Origin: an uncultured Collinsella sp.
GTDB taxonomy: Bacteria > Actinomycetota > Coriobacteriia > Coriobacteriales > Coriobacteriaceae
Direction of reading: 5' to 3'
Assembly: GCA_900542235.1 (NCBI GenBank)
Contig: UQNB01000002.1
Location: 1-55,748 of the forward strand
Length of the DNA stretch: 55,748 nt
Part shown: piece after piece, positions 16,278 to 24,103 of the stretch
How positions within the stretch are numbered: position 1 is the first letter of the stretch
Layout of the letters: each line of letters begins with the position of its first letter
The notes under the pieces: generated by a model
What the model saw: the letters and a program-made list of their open reading frames with translations, nothing else
The model's database searches: none
What the model was told of the DNA's origin: nothing
Made by a program: the position numbers and the translations under genes

Positions 16278-16853
16278 TTAGGCCGCAGCGCAGACGCTAC
16301 CGAGCAACTCACGCAGAGGAGACCCGATGCCCTCCAGCAGTTCGGGCGCGATGATGGCAAAAACGGGAACCTCGCCGGCCCCCACGACGGCAGGCACCTT
16401 GCCCTCCGAGACGATACATCCATAAGGGACAAAGCCGTCTTCGCCGGCATCGAGCGCCGCCATGCGACGCGCGAGCTCGCGCGCAAAGCCGGCAGTATCG
16501 GCATCGCCAATCGCCAGGACAAAGTCCACGCCTTCGTCGGTCGCCAGGGCTACGGCCTCATCGACCAAATCGTCTCCCCCATCGCCCCCGACCAAGCCGC
16601 AGCGAAAAAGCACGCGTTCGAGTAGAGCTCGATCAAGCGAGCCGAGCGCCGCCGAGACGAGCTCATCGTGCGTATGTTTGTCACCGCCCAACACGACCAG
16701 CGCCTTGGTGCCACCGTAGTGAGCGACCAATCGTCCGCACCAGCGAGCCACGTCTCCATCCGCAACAAGGCGCGTCGGCATACCAAACCCATAATTGACC
16801 ATCTTTTCCACAACCCTTCCGTGCGTATAGGCGGTATCAATCGTTAGGCTCAT
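16278..16853 (-). CDS. Orphan N-terminal half of an iron-containing alcohol dehydrogenase-like protein
   Basis: 191 residues. YGFGMPTRLVADGDVARW, YGGTKALVVLGGDKH, LFRCGLV and EGVDFVLAIGDADTAGFAREL follow the order of the NAD-binding domain of BdhA-type iron alcohol dehydrogenases (family pattern NPTxxxxGxG, KVLLVYGGGSIK, PNPR, VDFILAVGGGSxID). The GGGS nucleotide motif is degraded and the whole C-terminal metal-binding domain is absent. The frame ends cleanly with no remnant after it, so it may be a stable small protein rather than a pseudogene. No strong ribosome site precedes 16853; ATG 16802, after GGAAAAG, is an alternative. Function unknown. Confidence 0.6.
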   Translation of the reverse strand: MSLTIDTAYTHGRVVEKMVNYGFGMPTRLVADGDVARWCGRLVAHYGGTKALVVLGGDKHTHDELVSAALGSLDRALLERVLFRCGLVGGDGGDDLVDEAVALATDEGVDFVLAIGDADTAGFARELARRMAALDAGEDGFVPYGCIVSEGKVPAVVGAGEVPVFAIIAPELLEGIGSPLRELLGSVCAAA

Positions 16854-16965
16854 GCTACGAAGCGAGGTTTTCCGAGCTGTTTCGCACTCTTTAGAGCTGC
16901 GTTAAAACCCGATCCAACCGCACGACCGTACCTACCAAAACAAACCAGTCCCTTTTTGACAGGTT

Positions 16966-16994
16966 TTGACGACGTCCGGACGAGCGGGTATTAT
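16966..16994 (+). promoter_or_regulatory. Promoter of the Y-family polymerase operon
   Basis: TTGACG (16966-16971), 17-base spacer, TATTAT (16989-16994). It is close to the sigma-70 consensus, and two SOS boxes follow immediately. Confidence 0.75.
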
Positions 16995-17025
16995 CGAACA
17001 GGTATTCGATAAGAACATGTGTTTG
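16995..17025 (+). promoter_or_regulatory. Tandem LexA (SOS) boxes
   Basis: CGAACAGGTATTCG (16995-17008) and AGAACATGTGTTTG (17012-17025) each differ at one position from the Gram-positive LexA consensus CGAACRNRYGTTYG. They cover the expected transcription start and lie 15-45 bases before the polymerase start codon, so LexA binding would block transcription until DNA damage. Confidence 0.8.
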
Positions 17026-17039
17026 ATGAAAGGACACGG

Positions 17040-18545
17040 ATGGCGCACGAGCAGCACACCTATATCTGCATCGACCTCAAGACGTTTTATGCCAGCGTCG
17101 AGTGCGTCGACCGTGGGCTCGATCCGCTCACCACCAACCTGGTCGTTGCCGACGAATCGCGCGGGCGCACGACCATCTGCCTCGCCATCACGCAGGCCAT
17201 GAAGGACTTAGGGATTCACAATCGCTGCCGCCTATTCGAGATTCCCGATGGTATCGACTACATCACGGCCGTACCGCGCATGCAGCACTATATGGAGGTG
17301 TCGGCGCAAATCTACGGCATCTATCTGGAATACGTAAGTCCGCAAGACATTCACGTCTATTCAATCGATGAATGCTTTATCGACGTGACGCCCTATCTGG
17401 ACCTCTATCACACAGATGCGGAAGGGTTCGCCTGCACGCTGCGCGACGAGGTCCTCGCGCGCACCGGCATCACGGCGACGGTCGGCATCGGCCCCAACCT
17501 ATTCCAGGCCAAGGTAGCGCTCGACATTACCGCCAAGCACGTACCCAGCCGCATCGGCATACTCGACGACGAGACCTTTCGCAAGGAGATCTGGCCCCAT
17601 CGTCCCATCACCGATATCTGGGGCATCGGTCCCGGCGTGGCAGCCCGCCTCGAGAAATACGGCGTCTACGATCTGATGGGCGTCGCGGCGCTCGACGAAA
17701 ACCTGCTTTACGACGAGCTCGGCGTCAATGCCGAATATCTCATCGACCATGCCTTCGGGCGCGAGCCGACAACCATCGCCGATATCCAAGCCTATCGCCC
17801 GCAAGCAACTTCGACCACCACAGGACAGGTGCTCTCGAAGGGTTATGCCTACGAACAGGCCTATACCGTCTTGCGCGAGATGGTCGACAACGCCGTTTTA
17901 GACTTGGTCGATAAGCACGTGGTCTGCGACAGCATCTCGCTCTTTGTGGGCTACGCGAGCGAACGCGCCGACATACGCCGCCTCGACGCCAGCGGTACAG
18001 CGCAGTATGTGGACGGATGCGGGCACCTGCGCTCGAGCACATCGAGTATCGAACCCACCGCAACCGCCGGCCCCGAGCTCGCGCCCCGTGCGCCCAAGCC
18101 CGTCCAGCGCGATGACGAACGGCGTCGCCTGGTGCGCGAAGCGCAGGCAATCGATGGCATCTTTGTGGGAGAGCATGGCGGCAAACCGCGCGGTGGCTAT
18201 GCCGCACTCTTTGCGCACTCTAACGCCTCGCGAAAGCTGAGCGAGCGTACCAATTCGTTTAAGAAGATCATGGGCTATTTCGATGAGCTCTGGGCGCAGA
18301 CTGTCGATCCCAAACGACCGGTCAAGCGCATCAACCTGGGATTTGGCAACCTCATGCCCGAGGAATTTGCCACCATCGATCTATTCAGCGATATCGAGGC
18401 CGATGAGCGCGAGCGCGACCTGGCGCGCACCGTCCTGGCCGTGAAAGGCAAGTACGGCAAGAACGCGCTCGTCAAGGGATTAAGCTTTACCGCCGGCGCC
18501 ACCGCGCGCGAACGCAACGAACAAGTTGGAGGACACCGTGCCTAA
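17040..18545 (+). CDS. Y-family DNA polymerase (UmuC/DinB-like, error-prone)
   Basis: 501 residues. The N-terminal YICIDLKTFYASVECVDRG carries the first catalytic acid, and VYSIDECFIDVTPYLDLY (~108) the SIDE/D metal-binding motif. TVGIGPNLFQAKVALDITAK and the helix-hairpin-helix-like ITDIWGIGPGVAARLEKYGV complete the palm and thumb. The C-terminus is longer than in DinB and resembles UvrX/UmuC-type enzymes of Firmicutes. It would copy damaged DNA. Expression is expected to be SOS dependent from the two LexA boxes. ATG 17040 has an AAAGGA site. Its last 8 bases overlap the YolD-like gene. Confidence 0.9.
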   Translation: MAHEQHTYICIDLKTFYASVECVDRGLDPLTTNLVVADESRGRTTICLAITQAMKDLGIHNRCRLFEIPDGIDYITAVPRMQHYMEVSAQIYGIYLEYVSPQDIHVYSIDECFIDVTPYLDLYHTDAEGFACTLRDEVLARTGITATVGIGPNLFQAKVALDITAKHVPSRIGILDDETFRKEIWPHRPITDIWGIGPGVAARLEKYGVYDLMGVAALDENLLYDELGVNAEYLIDHAFGREPTTIADIQAYRPQATSTTTGQVLSKGYAYEQAYTVLREMVDNAVLDLVDKHVVCDSISLFVGYASERADIRRLDASGTAQYVDGCGHLRSSTSSIEPTATAGPELAPRAPKPVQRDDERRRLVREAQAIDGIFVGEHGGKPRGGYAALFAHSNASRKLSERTNSFKKIMGYFDELWAQTVDPKRPVKRINLGFGNLMPEEFATIDLFSDIEADERERDLARTVLAVKGKYGKNALVKGLSFTAGATARERNEQVGGHRA

Positions 18546-18963
18546 ACCCAAACAACAGCCCGTGCGCCCGCCGACCGCCTTCGAGCGCTTGGCGGACCCC
18601 GAGGGCAGACGCCGCGCCGCCGACCCCAACCTCACTGCCAACGGTGCCGTGCGCGCCAACCGCGCCGCACAGTTTATGCCCTTTGCCGCCCTCACGGGAT
18701 ACTACGAACTCGTGCGCAAGCAGGAAATCACCATCGAGCCAAAACGTGAGCTCACGGAAGAAAAAGCCCTCGAGCTTTCGCATAAGCTCGAGGGCCTCAA
18801 ACGTGGCGACTTGGTTCGTGTCACCTATTACGATACATACGGCTATCGCAGCCGCACCGGCATCCTCGACGAGGCGCTCCCCGCCTTCAAGCTCCTCAAG
18901 CTCCGAGACATCGCCATCGACTTCGACGACATCCAAGACATCGAACTGCGCGGACGAGCCTAG
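18538..18963 (+). CDS. YolD-like protein
   Basis: 141 residues, GTG start within the end of the polymerase gene after GGAGGACACC. RAAQFMPFAALTGYYELVR, then ELTEEKALELSHKLEGLKRGDLVRVTYY and a C-terminal IDFDDIQDIE are recognisable from the YolD family, which is almost always found beside UmuC-like polymerases in Gram-positive bacteria. Its biochemical role is unresolved; co-translation suggests it acts with the polymerase. Confidence 0.8.
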   Translation: MPKPKQQPVRPPTAFERLADPEGRRRAADPNLTANGAVRANRAAQFMPFAALTGYYELVRKQEITIEPKRELTEEKALELSHKLEGLKRGDLVRVTYYDTYGYRSRTGILDEALPAFKLLKLRDIAIDFDDIQDIELRGRA

Positions 18964-18989
18964 CCAAGGAAGCGCATCCAGAGCGACGC

Positions 18990-19373
18990 TTACAGCGTCA
19001 TGATGTAGTAGCCCGCGTCTTTCACGGCCGTCTCGAGGACATCACGATCAACCGGCTGCTTAGAGCGCACGCGTGCTGTGTGGTCCGCATACGTCACCGT
19101 TGCCCACACGCCATCCAGTGCATTGAGGGCATTGGCCACATTCTGAGCGCAGCCGTCACAGCTCATGCCGCCGATGAGCAGCTCATCGCTATAGGGATAG
19201 TGTGACACATCGGTATCCACCACAACAACCTTTTTGGCCTTCTTGCCGCTCGCACCATCGCTGCAGCAACTCTTCCCGTGTGTCGAAGCGGCAATGCGAC
19301 GCAGTCCAAAAAACATGCCGACGGCAATGACGGCCAGCACGATGAGATTCGCAGGGTTGAGCAAGTCTTCCAT
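18990..19373 (-). CDS. Membrane-anchored heavy-metal-associated (HMA) domain protein
   Basis: 127 residues: an N-terminal membrane helix (LIVLAVIAVGMFFGL, ~8-25), a linker with CC, and an HMA domain whose GGMSCDGCAQNV motif (~70) supplies the metal-binding cysteines. AVKDAGYYIMTL closes the ferredoxin-like fold. It may bind Cu(I) at the membrane face or hand it to an exporter. ATG 19373 is chosen because AAGGGG lies 7 bases upstream. A CsoR-like palindrome 30 bases upstream of the start supports copper control. Confidence 0.82.
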   Translation of the reverse strand: MEDLLNPANLIVLAVIAVGMFFGLRRIAASTHGKSCCSDGASGKKAKKVVVVDTDVSHYPYSDELLIGGMSCDGCAQNVANALNALDGVWATVTYADHTARVRSKQPVDRDVLETAVKDAGYYIMTL

Positions 19374-19403
19374 GCGATCCCCTTTCTCCAAACTCTTATA
19401 CCT

Positions 19404-19420
19404 ATACCCCCATGGGGTGT
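19404..19420. promoter_or_regulatory. CsoR-type operator candidate
   Basis: ATACCCCCATGGGGTGT is a near-palindrome of the ACCCC/GGGGT type bound by CsoR/RcnR copper- or nickel-sensing repressors. It sits 31-47 bases upstream of the HMA gene start on the minus strand. No csoR gene is in the window. Confidence 0.62.
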
Positions 19421-19482
19421 CCCCATCTTAACCCAAAATCATGTCTGTTCGGTCAATTAGTTTCCCTCTTCAAACTTTTTTG

Positions 19483-19530
19483 TTGACCATGGCTTACTTT
19501 CGTGTATAAGTTTTCCTAGGCTAACAGTTT
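19483..19530 (+). promoter_or_regulatory. Promoter with possible iron-repressor half-site, DUF3793-flavodoxin operon
   Basis: TTGACC (19483-19488) and TATAAG (19505-19510) with a 16-base spacer. Directly downstream TAGGCTAAC (19517-19525) equals one half of the DtxR/IdeR consensus TTAGGTTAGSCTAACCTAA; the other half is poor. Iron control would suit a flavodoxin, which replaces ferredoxin when iron is short. Confidence 0.4.
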
Positions 19531-19548
19531 AGATCCGTAAGGAGCGCC

Positions 19549-20253
19549 GTGACTCGAACCATAGATATCCCAACGTTTCAGGCAGCGGTCGTGCGCAACT
19601 GCTCTCCCACGCTCGCGGGCATCAAGCCGGCATCGCTCTTTACCTATCCAGGCACCTACGCCCACGGGAACGGCTCGACCACAACCGAAACCATCGCAGA
19701 ACGTCGAGCACGCCTGCTCAACGTTATCGCCCAGTGCAATCGCGAGCTTGACCCGCTCGGCATCCACCTGAGTGTTTTGGTCTGGCGGCCCTGCGGAGCA
19801 CTCGTGTACGTGTACCGAGCCAAAAGCCTCGCCACCTATTTCGCAGACCCTCGCGCCCAAACAGCGCTCGCCTCGGAAGGCTACGACACGAGAGACCTTT
19901 CGACATGCCTTGTGCATTTGGCATCACGCATCACGCTCGCGAGCAATAACGTCGCGGAATGCGCTTGTAGCCAGACTCGATGCGCACTACCCCAGCAAGC
20001 TAGCTGCAGCAACGACTGCACCTGCGAGTTTCCGCACGAAATAGGCTACTTCCTTGGATATCCCTACGACGACGTGCACGAGTTTATCGTCCAGCGCGGC
20101 GAGAACTACAAGGTCTTTGGGGCCTGGAAGGTCTACACGAATGTCGAGCAAGCGCTTGCGATGTTTGACGCCTACCGCGCTTGCACTCAATACCTCACCT
20201 TTGTCTATCAGCAGGGCTGCAGCTTGGCGCAACTTGCCCAGGCAACCCGATAG
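19549..20253 (+). CDS. DUF3793 family protein
   Basis: 234 residues, GTG start after AAGGAG. The C-terminal part FPHEIGYFLGYPYDDVHEFI ... YKVFGAWKVYTNVEQALAMFDAYRAC is the hallmark of DUF3793, a family found in anaerobes, often beside flavodoxin. A cysteine cluster (CACSQTRC, then CSNDCTC) lies near residues 143-165 and may bind metal. The role is unknown. It lies 46 bases upstream of the flavodoxin gene and is probably co-transcribed, so a link to electron transfer or iron status is likely. Confidence 0.78.
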   Translation: MTRTIDIPTFQAAVVRNCSPTLAGIKPASLFTYPGTYAHGNGSTTTETIAERRARLLNVIAQCNRELDPLGIHLSVLVWRPCGALVYVYRAKSLATYFADPRAQTALASEGYDTRDLSTCLVHLASRITLASNNVAECACSQTRCALPQQASCSNDCTCEFPHEIGYFLGYPYDDVHEFIVQRGENYKVFGAWKVYTNVEQALAMFDAYRACTQYLTFVYQQGCSLAQLAQATR

Positions 20254-20299
20254 AACATAGAAGCCGCGGCAACCTGCCGCACAACTGAAAGGACTCAAC

Positions 20300-20719
20300 A
20301 TGAGCAAGATCGCCGTCGTCTACTGGAGCGGCACGGGCAACACCGAGGCCATGGCAAACCTCGTCTCCGAAGGCGCCACGTCCGCGGGTGCCGAGGCTGA
20401 GGTCATCTCCTGCGCCGACTTCTCTGCCGACAAGGTCACCAACTATGACGCCTTCGCCTTCGGCTGCCCCGCCATGGGGTCCGAGGAGCTCGAGTACGAC
20501 GAGTTCCAGCCGATGTGGGATGAGGTCAAGGAAGTCCTCGGCGACAAGAAGGTCGTCCTCTTTGGCTCCTATTCGTGGGCCGAGGGCGAGTGGATGGATA
20601 ACTGGAAAGCCGACGCCGACGAGGCCGGCGTCAACGTCGTGGACTCCACCATCTGCTACGATGCGCCCGACGATGAGGGCGAGGCGGCCTGCAAGGCCCT
20701 GGGAGCGGAGCTGGCCTAA
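20300..20719 (+). CDS. Flavodoxin
   Basis: 139 residues, short-chain type. The phosphate-binding loop WSGTGNTEAMA (~9-19) and the loops GCPAMGSEELE (~55) and GSYSWAEGEWM (~85) place FMN. It is a soluble low-potential electron carrier. The gene has an AAGGACTC site and is followed by a terminator. Co-transcribed with DUF3793. Confidence 0.93.
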   Translation: MSKIAVVYWSGTGNTEAMANLVSEGATSAGAEAEVISCADFSADKVTNYDAFAFGCPAMGSEELEYDEFQPMWDEVKEVLGDKKVVLFGSYSWAEGEWMDNWKADADEAGVNVVDSTICYDAPDDEGEAACKALGAELA

Positions 20720-20792
20720 CGAAGCCGCCAGAAAGTCGCAAGGCAACTAACAGCCGAGCACCGCACAACAACAGTCGCTCATGCCCAAACAA

Positions 20793-20830
20793 AAACGGGG
20801 GCCGGATACTATCCGATCCCCGTTTGTTAT
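20793..20830. terminator. Bidirectional terminator between flavodoxin and the ABC importer
   Basis: AAACGGGG pairs with CCCCGTTT, with an inner GGATA/TATCC-like stem, and A/T runs flank both sides. It lies between convergent transcription units. Confidence 0.75.
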
Positions 20831-20851
20831 ATCGACAATTTCGACGCGCCG

Positions 20852-21604
20852 CTACGAGATATTGCCCAAGAACGCCTTGGTGCGCTCGCTCTTGGGGTGG
20901 TCGAAGACCTCGCTCGGCGTACCCTCTTCCACGATAACGCCACCGTCCATAAAGACGACGCGGTCGGCGACGTCGCGGGCAAAGCCCATCTCGTGCGTCA
21001 CCACGATCATAGTCATGCCATCACGTGCCAGGTCGCGCATGACGCCCAGGACGTCGCGAACAAGCTCGGGGTCGAGCGCCGACGTGGCCTCGTCAAAGAG
21101 CATGACGTGCGGGTTCATCGACAGGGCGCGGGCGATCGCCACGCGCTGCTGCTGACCGCCCGAGAGCTGGCTCGGCATAAAGTCGATGCGCTCGGCAAGA
21201 CCGACCTTGGTCAGCTCCTCGACGGCAATCTTCTCGGCCTCTTCCTTGCTGCGCTTGAGTACCTTTTGCTGTGCGAGCATGACGTTCTTTTTGACTGACA
21301 GGTGCGGGAACAAATTGAACTGCTGGAACACCATACCCAGATGCGTACGTACCTTGTTAAGGTCGACGCCCTTGGCGCAAACGTCCACGCCCTCAACGAC
21401 GATCGAGCCGCTCGTGGGATGCTCCAGGCGATTGATGCAGCGAAGCATCGTCGACTTGCCCGAGCCCGAAGGACCCAGGACTACGACGACCTCGCCCTTG
21501 TGCACATCCAGATCGATGTCGCGCAGGACCACGTTATCGCCGAAGGCCTTCTGGAGGTTCTTGATGCTGACGACGACCTCGTTCGAGTTATTGGTTTCGC
21601 TCAT
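20852..21604 (-). CDS. Polar amino-acid ABC transporter, ATP-binding protein (GlnQ/HisP-like)
   Basis: 250 residues. Walker A GPSGSGKSTMLR (~39), Q-loop VFQQFNLFPH, signature LSGGQQQRVAIARAL (~143), Walker B VMLFDEATSAL and H-loop VTHEMGFA are all intact. VRTHLGMVFQQFNLFPHLSV is typical of the polar amino-acid uptake subfamily. It powers the permease encoded 12 bases upstream. AAGGAGGTT lies before ATG 21604. Substrate (glutamine, cystine, arginine or other) cannot be assigned. Confidence 0.92.
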   Translation of the reverse strand: MSETNNSNEVVVSIKNLQKAFGDNVVLRDIDLDVHKGEVVVVLGPSGSGKSTMLRCINRLEHPTSGSIVVEGVDVCAKGVDLNKVRTHLGMVFQQFNLFPHLSVKKNVMLAQQKVLKRSKEEAEKIAVEELTKVGLAERIDFMPSQLSGGQQQRVAIARALSMNPHVMLFDEATSALDPELVRDVLGVMRDLARDGMTMIVVTHEMGFARDVADRVVFMDGGVIVEEGTPSEVFDHPKSERTKAFLGNIS

Positions 21605-21616
21605 GATAGAACCTCC

Positions 21617-22978
21617 TTACAGACCGGCGATGTGGTCGGCGGGCGTCGCGACGACCTGTCCAGCGCTCTTGGCGGGACGCTTCTTCTTGGTTTCGGCCGT
21701 CCCCAGAAGCCTCGCCTCAAGACCGCTCACCAAGCGAGCAAGCGGCAGGGTGATGACCAGGTAGAACAGCGCGGCAACCACATACGGCGTAATGGAACCC
21801 GTCGTGGCCACGATGGTACGGGCGTTCATGACGATCTCGACCACGCCCACGGCCGCGAGCAGCGACGTATCCTTGTAAAGCAGGATAAACTCGCTGGTCA
21901 GCGTAGGCAGGACATTGCGGAACGTCTGCGGAATCATAACGTAGAGCAGCGTCTGGAAGGCGTTCATGCCCAGCGAGCGCGCGGCCTCGTTCTGGCCCTT
22001 GGGGATCGACTGAATACCGGCGCGGAAGATCTCGCACAGGTAGGCGGACGAGTTCATGGCCATGACGATGACGCCCAGCACATAATCGTCAACCTTGACG
22101 CCGGCCAGCGGCAGGCCAAAGAACGCGATGTAGATCTGCAGGAACGCCGGCGTACCGCGGATGATATTCACATAGATGCCGGCAAGGCAACGCAGGATGC
22201 GCGACTTGGAGATGCGCATGAGTGACAAGGCAAAGCCAAAGGGAATGGCCAACGGAAATGCCACGAGCACGATCGAGAGCGACATGAGGAAGCCTTTGAA
22301 GACGATCGGCAGGCTCTGAACCAAAATGACCGGGTTCAGGAACAGGCGAAGGAACATGTTGGAATTCCATGCCTCGACCCACGGCTGCTCCTTAAGGTCG
22401 GCCAGGAAGTTATCGAATGCCGTCACGCCCTTAATCTCGACGGAAGGAATCTTTGAGATCTTCTTGGTTGAACCGTCAGCCAACGTGTAGGTGCCGCTAA
22501 AAGCCTCGTCGCCGCCCTCGACGGGGAAGGTCACGCCGTAGACCTCGACACGGAAATAGCCGCCGGCCGGAGCCGTCTCGCCAAAATCGATCTTGAGCGT
22601 CTGGCCGTCGACCTTGCACGTAGGCTTCATGGGCGTACGGTCCATGAGGTCATCGCCCGAGAGCATCGTCAATCGCGTGTCATCGGCACCAAACGTCGTG
22701 CCGTCGACAAACGTCAGCGAAAGACCGCTCAGCTCCTCGTCGGCATCGGCCTGAACTTCCCAGGTAATTCGCGTCTCGGTGCCGCCGACCACAGCGCTGC
22801 CCGAACCGGTATTGGGTCGGGCGGTGATCTTTGCGGTCTCAAGCGCCTGGGCGGTCGTGGGCGCATATGCCCCCGCGCACACCAGCGCGAGCGCCACGGC
22901 CATGACGCAGGCTAGCTTTTTGAGCAAGGCGGGCAGTGGAAAACGCTGCTCCGCGGCTCCTTTGTTCAGTCGAGACAA
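21617..22978 (-). CDS. Polar amino-acid ABC permease with an added N-terminal secreted domain
   Basis: 453 residues, about twice the usual size. Start TTG 22978 has an AGGAG site 8 bases upstream. Residues ~20-48 are a signal-like helix (LLKKLACVMAVALALVCAGAY, then AQA), followed by about 170 residues of beta-rich extracytoplasmic sequence without a recognised fold. From ~240 on comes a normal permease: LVQSLPIVFKGFLMSLSIVL, IRGTPAFLQIYIAF, and the EAA loop NEAARSLGMNAFQTLLYVMIPQTFR. The extra domain is not a solute-binding domain, since a separate one is encoded upstream. It may dock the binding protein or the cell wall. Confidence 0.85.
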   Translation of the reverse strand: MSRLNKGAAEQRFPLPALLKKLACVMAVALALVCAGAYAPTTAQALETAKITARPNTGSGSAVVGGTETRITWEVQADADEELSGLSLTFVDGTTFGADDTRLTMLSGDDLMDRTPMKPTCKVDGQTLKIDFGETAPAGGYFRVEVYGVTFPVEGGDEAFSGTYTLADGSTKKISKIPSVEIKGVTAFDNFLADLKEQPWVEAWNSNMFLRLFLNPVILVQSLPIVFKGFLMSLSIVLVAFPLAIPFGFALSLMRISKSRILRCLAGIYVNIIRGTPAFLQIYIAFFGLPLAGVKVDDYVLGVIVMAMNSSAYLCEIFRAGIQSIPKGQNEAARSLGMNAFQTLLYVMIPQTFRNVLPTLTSEFILLYKDTSLLAAVGVVEIVMNARTIVATTGSITPYVVAALFYLVITLPLARLVSGLEARLLGTAETKKKRPAKSAGQVVATPADHIAGL

Positions 22979-23046
22979 GGTGGCTCCTATCGTAGAAGTT
23001 GCCGGCAAAACGAGACGGAAACGCTCTCCGTCAAGAAAAGCGCAAA

Positions 23047-23073
23047 GGCCCTCTCCGCAAAACGGAAAGGGCC
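23047..23073 (-). terminator. Stem-loop between binding-protein and permease genes
   Basis: GGCCCTCTCCG pairs with CGGAAAGGGCC around a 5-base loop (one mismatch). The T-run after it is weak. This fits partial termination that leaves more binding-protein mRNA than permease mRNA, a usual arrangement in ABC importers. Confidence 0.65.
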
Positions 23074-23095
23074 CGCGCGCAATCAAGTGACTATT

Positions 23096-23956
23096 TTACT
23101 TGATGTTGTACTTAGCCATGAGGGCGTCAACGGTACCGTCGTCGGTCAGGTCCTTGATGGCCTGGTTGATGTCGTCCTTGAGCTTGGTGTTGCCCTGGTT
23201 GATGGCGATGGCGTACTCCTCGCCGGTGCTGACCTGCTTGATGGTCTGGCAGGTGTTGAACTGCTCGGCGGTCAGCTGGCTGGCAACGGAGCGGTTGGTG
23301 ACTACGGCATCGCCCTTATCGGACTGCAGGGCGCTGAAGCACTCGGTGGCGTCCTTGTAGGGGACGATCTTGGCCTTGGGGAAGTTCTCCTGGGCAAAGG
23401 CCTCGGCGGTCGATCCAGACTGGACGATGATGGTAGCGTCGGCGTTGTTGAGCTTCTCGCTGTAGTTGTCGGCCGTGATGTCGGTGTTATCGACCTTGGT
23501 CACGATAGCCTGATCGTCCATGTAGTAGGAATCGGAGAAAGCGACTTCCTTCTCACGCTCGGGCGTGTCGGTGATAGCCGCGATGGAAACGTCATACTTG
23601 GCGCCCGAAGCAACGCCGGGGACGAGCGTGTCGAAGTCGTTGTTGACGTACTCGACATCCAGACCCAGCTTGTCACCGATAGCCTTGATGAGCTCAAGGT
23701 CAAAGCCCTGGTAGTCGCCGTTGTCGTCCTTGTACTCAAACGGAGCGTACTCGGCAGAGGTGCCGACGGTCAGCGTACCGTCCTTGACGAGCGCGTACTC
23801 CTTGGAGCCATCGACCTTCTCGACCTTCGCGTCGTCAGAGCTGCTGGAACCGGCATCGGAACCAGAGGTGGCGTTGGACGAGCCGCAGCCCGTCAGTGCG
23901 AGGGCGAGTGCCATGGCGCCCGTGGCGGCAAATGCGCCAAGCTTCTTGAGCTTCAT
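23096..23956 (-). CDS. Amino-acid ABC transporter substrate-binding lipoprotein
   Basis: 286 residues. Signal peptide MKLKKLGAFAATGAMALALA with lipobox LTGC (Cys ~24), then a Ser/Asp linker, then a family 3 solute-binding domain: GTLTVGTSAEYAPFEY, GFDLELIKAIGDKLGL, VSIAAITDTPEREKEVAFSDSYY, DALMAKYNIK at the end. Anchored outside the membrane, it hands a polar amino acid to the permease. ATG 23956 has a GGAGA site; the upstream in-frame extension is excluded. Promoter identified upstream. Confidence 0.93.
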   Translation of the reverse strand: MKLKKLGAFAATGAMALALALTGCGSSNATSGSDAGSSSSDDAKVEKVDGSKEYALVKDGTLTVGTSAEYAPFEYKDDNGDYQGFDLELIKAIGDKLGLDVEYVNNDFDTLVPGVASGAKYDVSIAAITDTPEREKEVAFSDSYYMDDQAIVTKVDNTDITADNYSEKLNNADATIIVQSGSTAEAFAQENFPKAKIVPYKDATECFSALQSDKGDAVVTNRSVASQLTAEQFNTCQTIKQVSTGEEYAIAINQGNTKLKDDINQAIKDLTDDGTVDALMAKYNIK

Positions 23957-24013
23957 AATCAGTCTCCTTCCAATGACCCCACGTGATTCAGGGGCCTGCA
24001 AAAACTGAGGGTT

Positions 24014-24042
24014 ATTATGCACCCGCTTGGAAGAATCCGCAA
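24014..24042 (-). promoter_or_regulatory. Promoter of the amino-acid importer operon
   Basis: Minus strand TTGCGG (24042-24037), 17-base spacer, CATAAT (24019-24014), about 58 bases before the start of the binding protein gene. Confidence 0.6.
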
Positions 24043-24103
24043 TTAGAAAACTGATTGAAACAAACCCATAACGTGAATGGAGCACTCCACTTTATGACAG
24101 TCA

